A stretch of 5,553 nucleotides of DNA from positions 1 to 5,553 of the forward strand of contig CAAFTZ010000133.1 of assembly GCA_900766055.1 (NCBI GenBank). Reading direction: 5' to 3'. This document shows positions 5,447-5,553 of this stretch, piece by piece; within the stretch, counting starts at the first letter, position 1, and each line of letters starts with the position of its first letter. The notes beneath the pieces were generated by a model, which searched no databases, had not been told where the DNA came from, and was given only the letters and a program-made list of their open reading frames with translations. The translations under genes were made by a program, and so were the position numbers. The DNA is from an uncultured Parasutterella sp. GTDB lineage: Bacteria > Pseudomonadota > Gammaproteobacteria > Burkholderiales > Burkholderiaceae_F.

Positions 5447-5553
5447 ATGAAGAAAATATACTTTAATGTAACAACTAGCTACAATTGGAAGGGAGCTCCT
5501 GTTGGAATTGTAAGAACTGAAAAAAGATTGTTAGACTCTTTGCTCTCCAATCA
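5447..5553 (+). CDS. Probable GT4-like glycosyltransferase, 5' end only
   Basis: From ATG 5447, 35 complete codons run off the window without a stop: MKKIYFNVTTSYNW, then KGAPVGIVRTEKRLLDSLLS. The pattern of a short beta strand (IYFNVTTS) followed by W-x(3)-P-V-G-I-V-R-T-E and an amphipathic helix is typical of the N-terminus of GT-B-fold glycosyltransferases (GT4/glycosyltransferase family 1 type) that build O-antigen, capsule or exopolysaccharide using nucleotide-activated sugars at the cytoplasmic face. Only the N-terminal motif is visible; the donor-binding C-terminal domain is outside. In-frame GTG 5435 and TTG 5444 are possible alternative starts, but the ATG with a weak GTGAG 7 nt upstream is preferred. 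Unlike everything to its left, this frame looks intact and suggests the IS cluster sits beside a polysaccharide locus. Confidence 0.55.
   Translation, partial: MKKIYFNVTTSYNWKGAPVGIVRTEKRLLDSLLSN

Noticed and set aside
1..5553. CRISPR array, tRNA or rRNA genes
   Set aside because: No regularly spaced identical repeats and no recognisable tRNA or rRNA signature on either strand.

Overview
The window is a bacterial mobile-element graveyard. It has one well-preserved IS21-family insertion sequence (462-3354), nested inside an older, broken IS21-like transposase gene. Remnants of at least two other transposase genes lie beside it, then an AT-rich stretch full of stops. A single ordinary cellular gene, cut by the window edge, starts at the far right. 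The host cannot be named from this. The intact IS resembles proteobacterial IS21 elements (notably its IstB), the IS3 remnant is of a type common in Bacteroidota, and the right-edge gene looks like a surface-polysaccharide glycosyltransferase. A Gram-negative, possibly host-associated bacterium of moderate GC is the best guess, held with low confidence.

Layout. Positions 1-461 (minus strand) hold the 3' part of an older istA-like gene, which already carries an in-frame TAG. Positions 462-3354 are the intact IS21 element: a 44-bp imperfect terminal inverted repeat, internal copies of the transposase-binding repeat, istA (DDE transposase), istB (AAA+ helper ATPase) and an unusually long structured right end. 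It is bounded by an 8-bp target duplication, TTCTTGAG. Positions 3355-3476 (minus) hold the 5' part of the interrupted gene. Removing the IS and one duplication copy restores its reading frame exactly, which fixes the IS boundaries to the base. Positions 3536-3851 (minus) are a startless helix-turn-helix fragment, probably part of another transposase. Positions 3858-4608 (plus) are a decayed IS3-family OrfB. Positions 4609-5446 hold no gene I can support, only inverted repeats. From 5447 a probable glycosyltransferase gene runs off the edge.

Most notable points. (1) IstA is split into two frames at a perfect A_AAA_AAC heptamer followed, after 5 nt, by a small hairpin. Either this IS makes full-length IstA (523 aa) by -1 frameshifting or slippage, or it has been silenced by a one-base loss in a poly-A run. 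(2) The insertion is a clean IS-in-IS event whose pre-insertion allele can be rebuilt from the window. (3) The 383 bp after istB contain a perfect 19-bp hairpin and a second, two-tier palindrome, more structure than an IS21 right end needs. I see no convincing new defence or metabolic system here.
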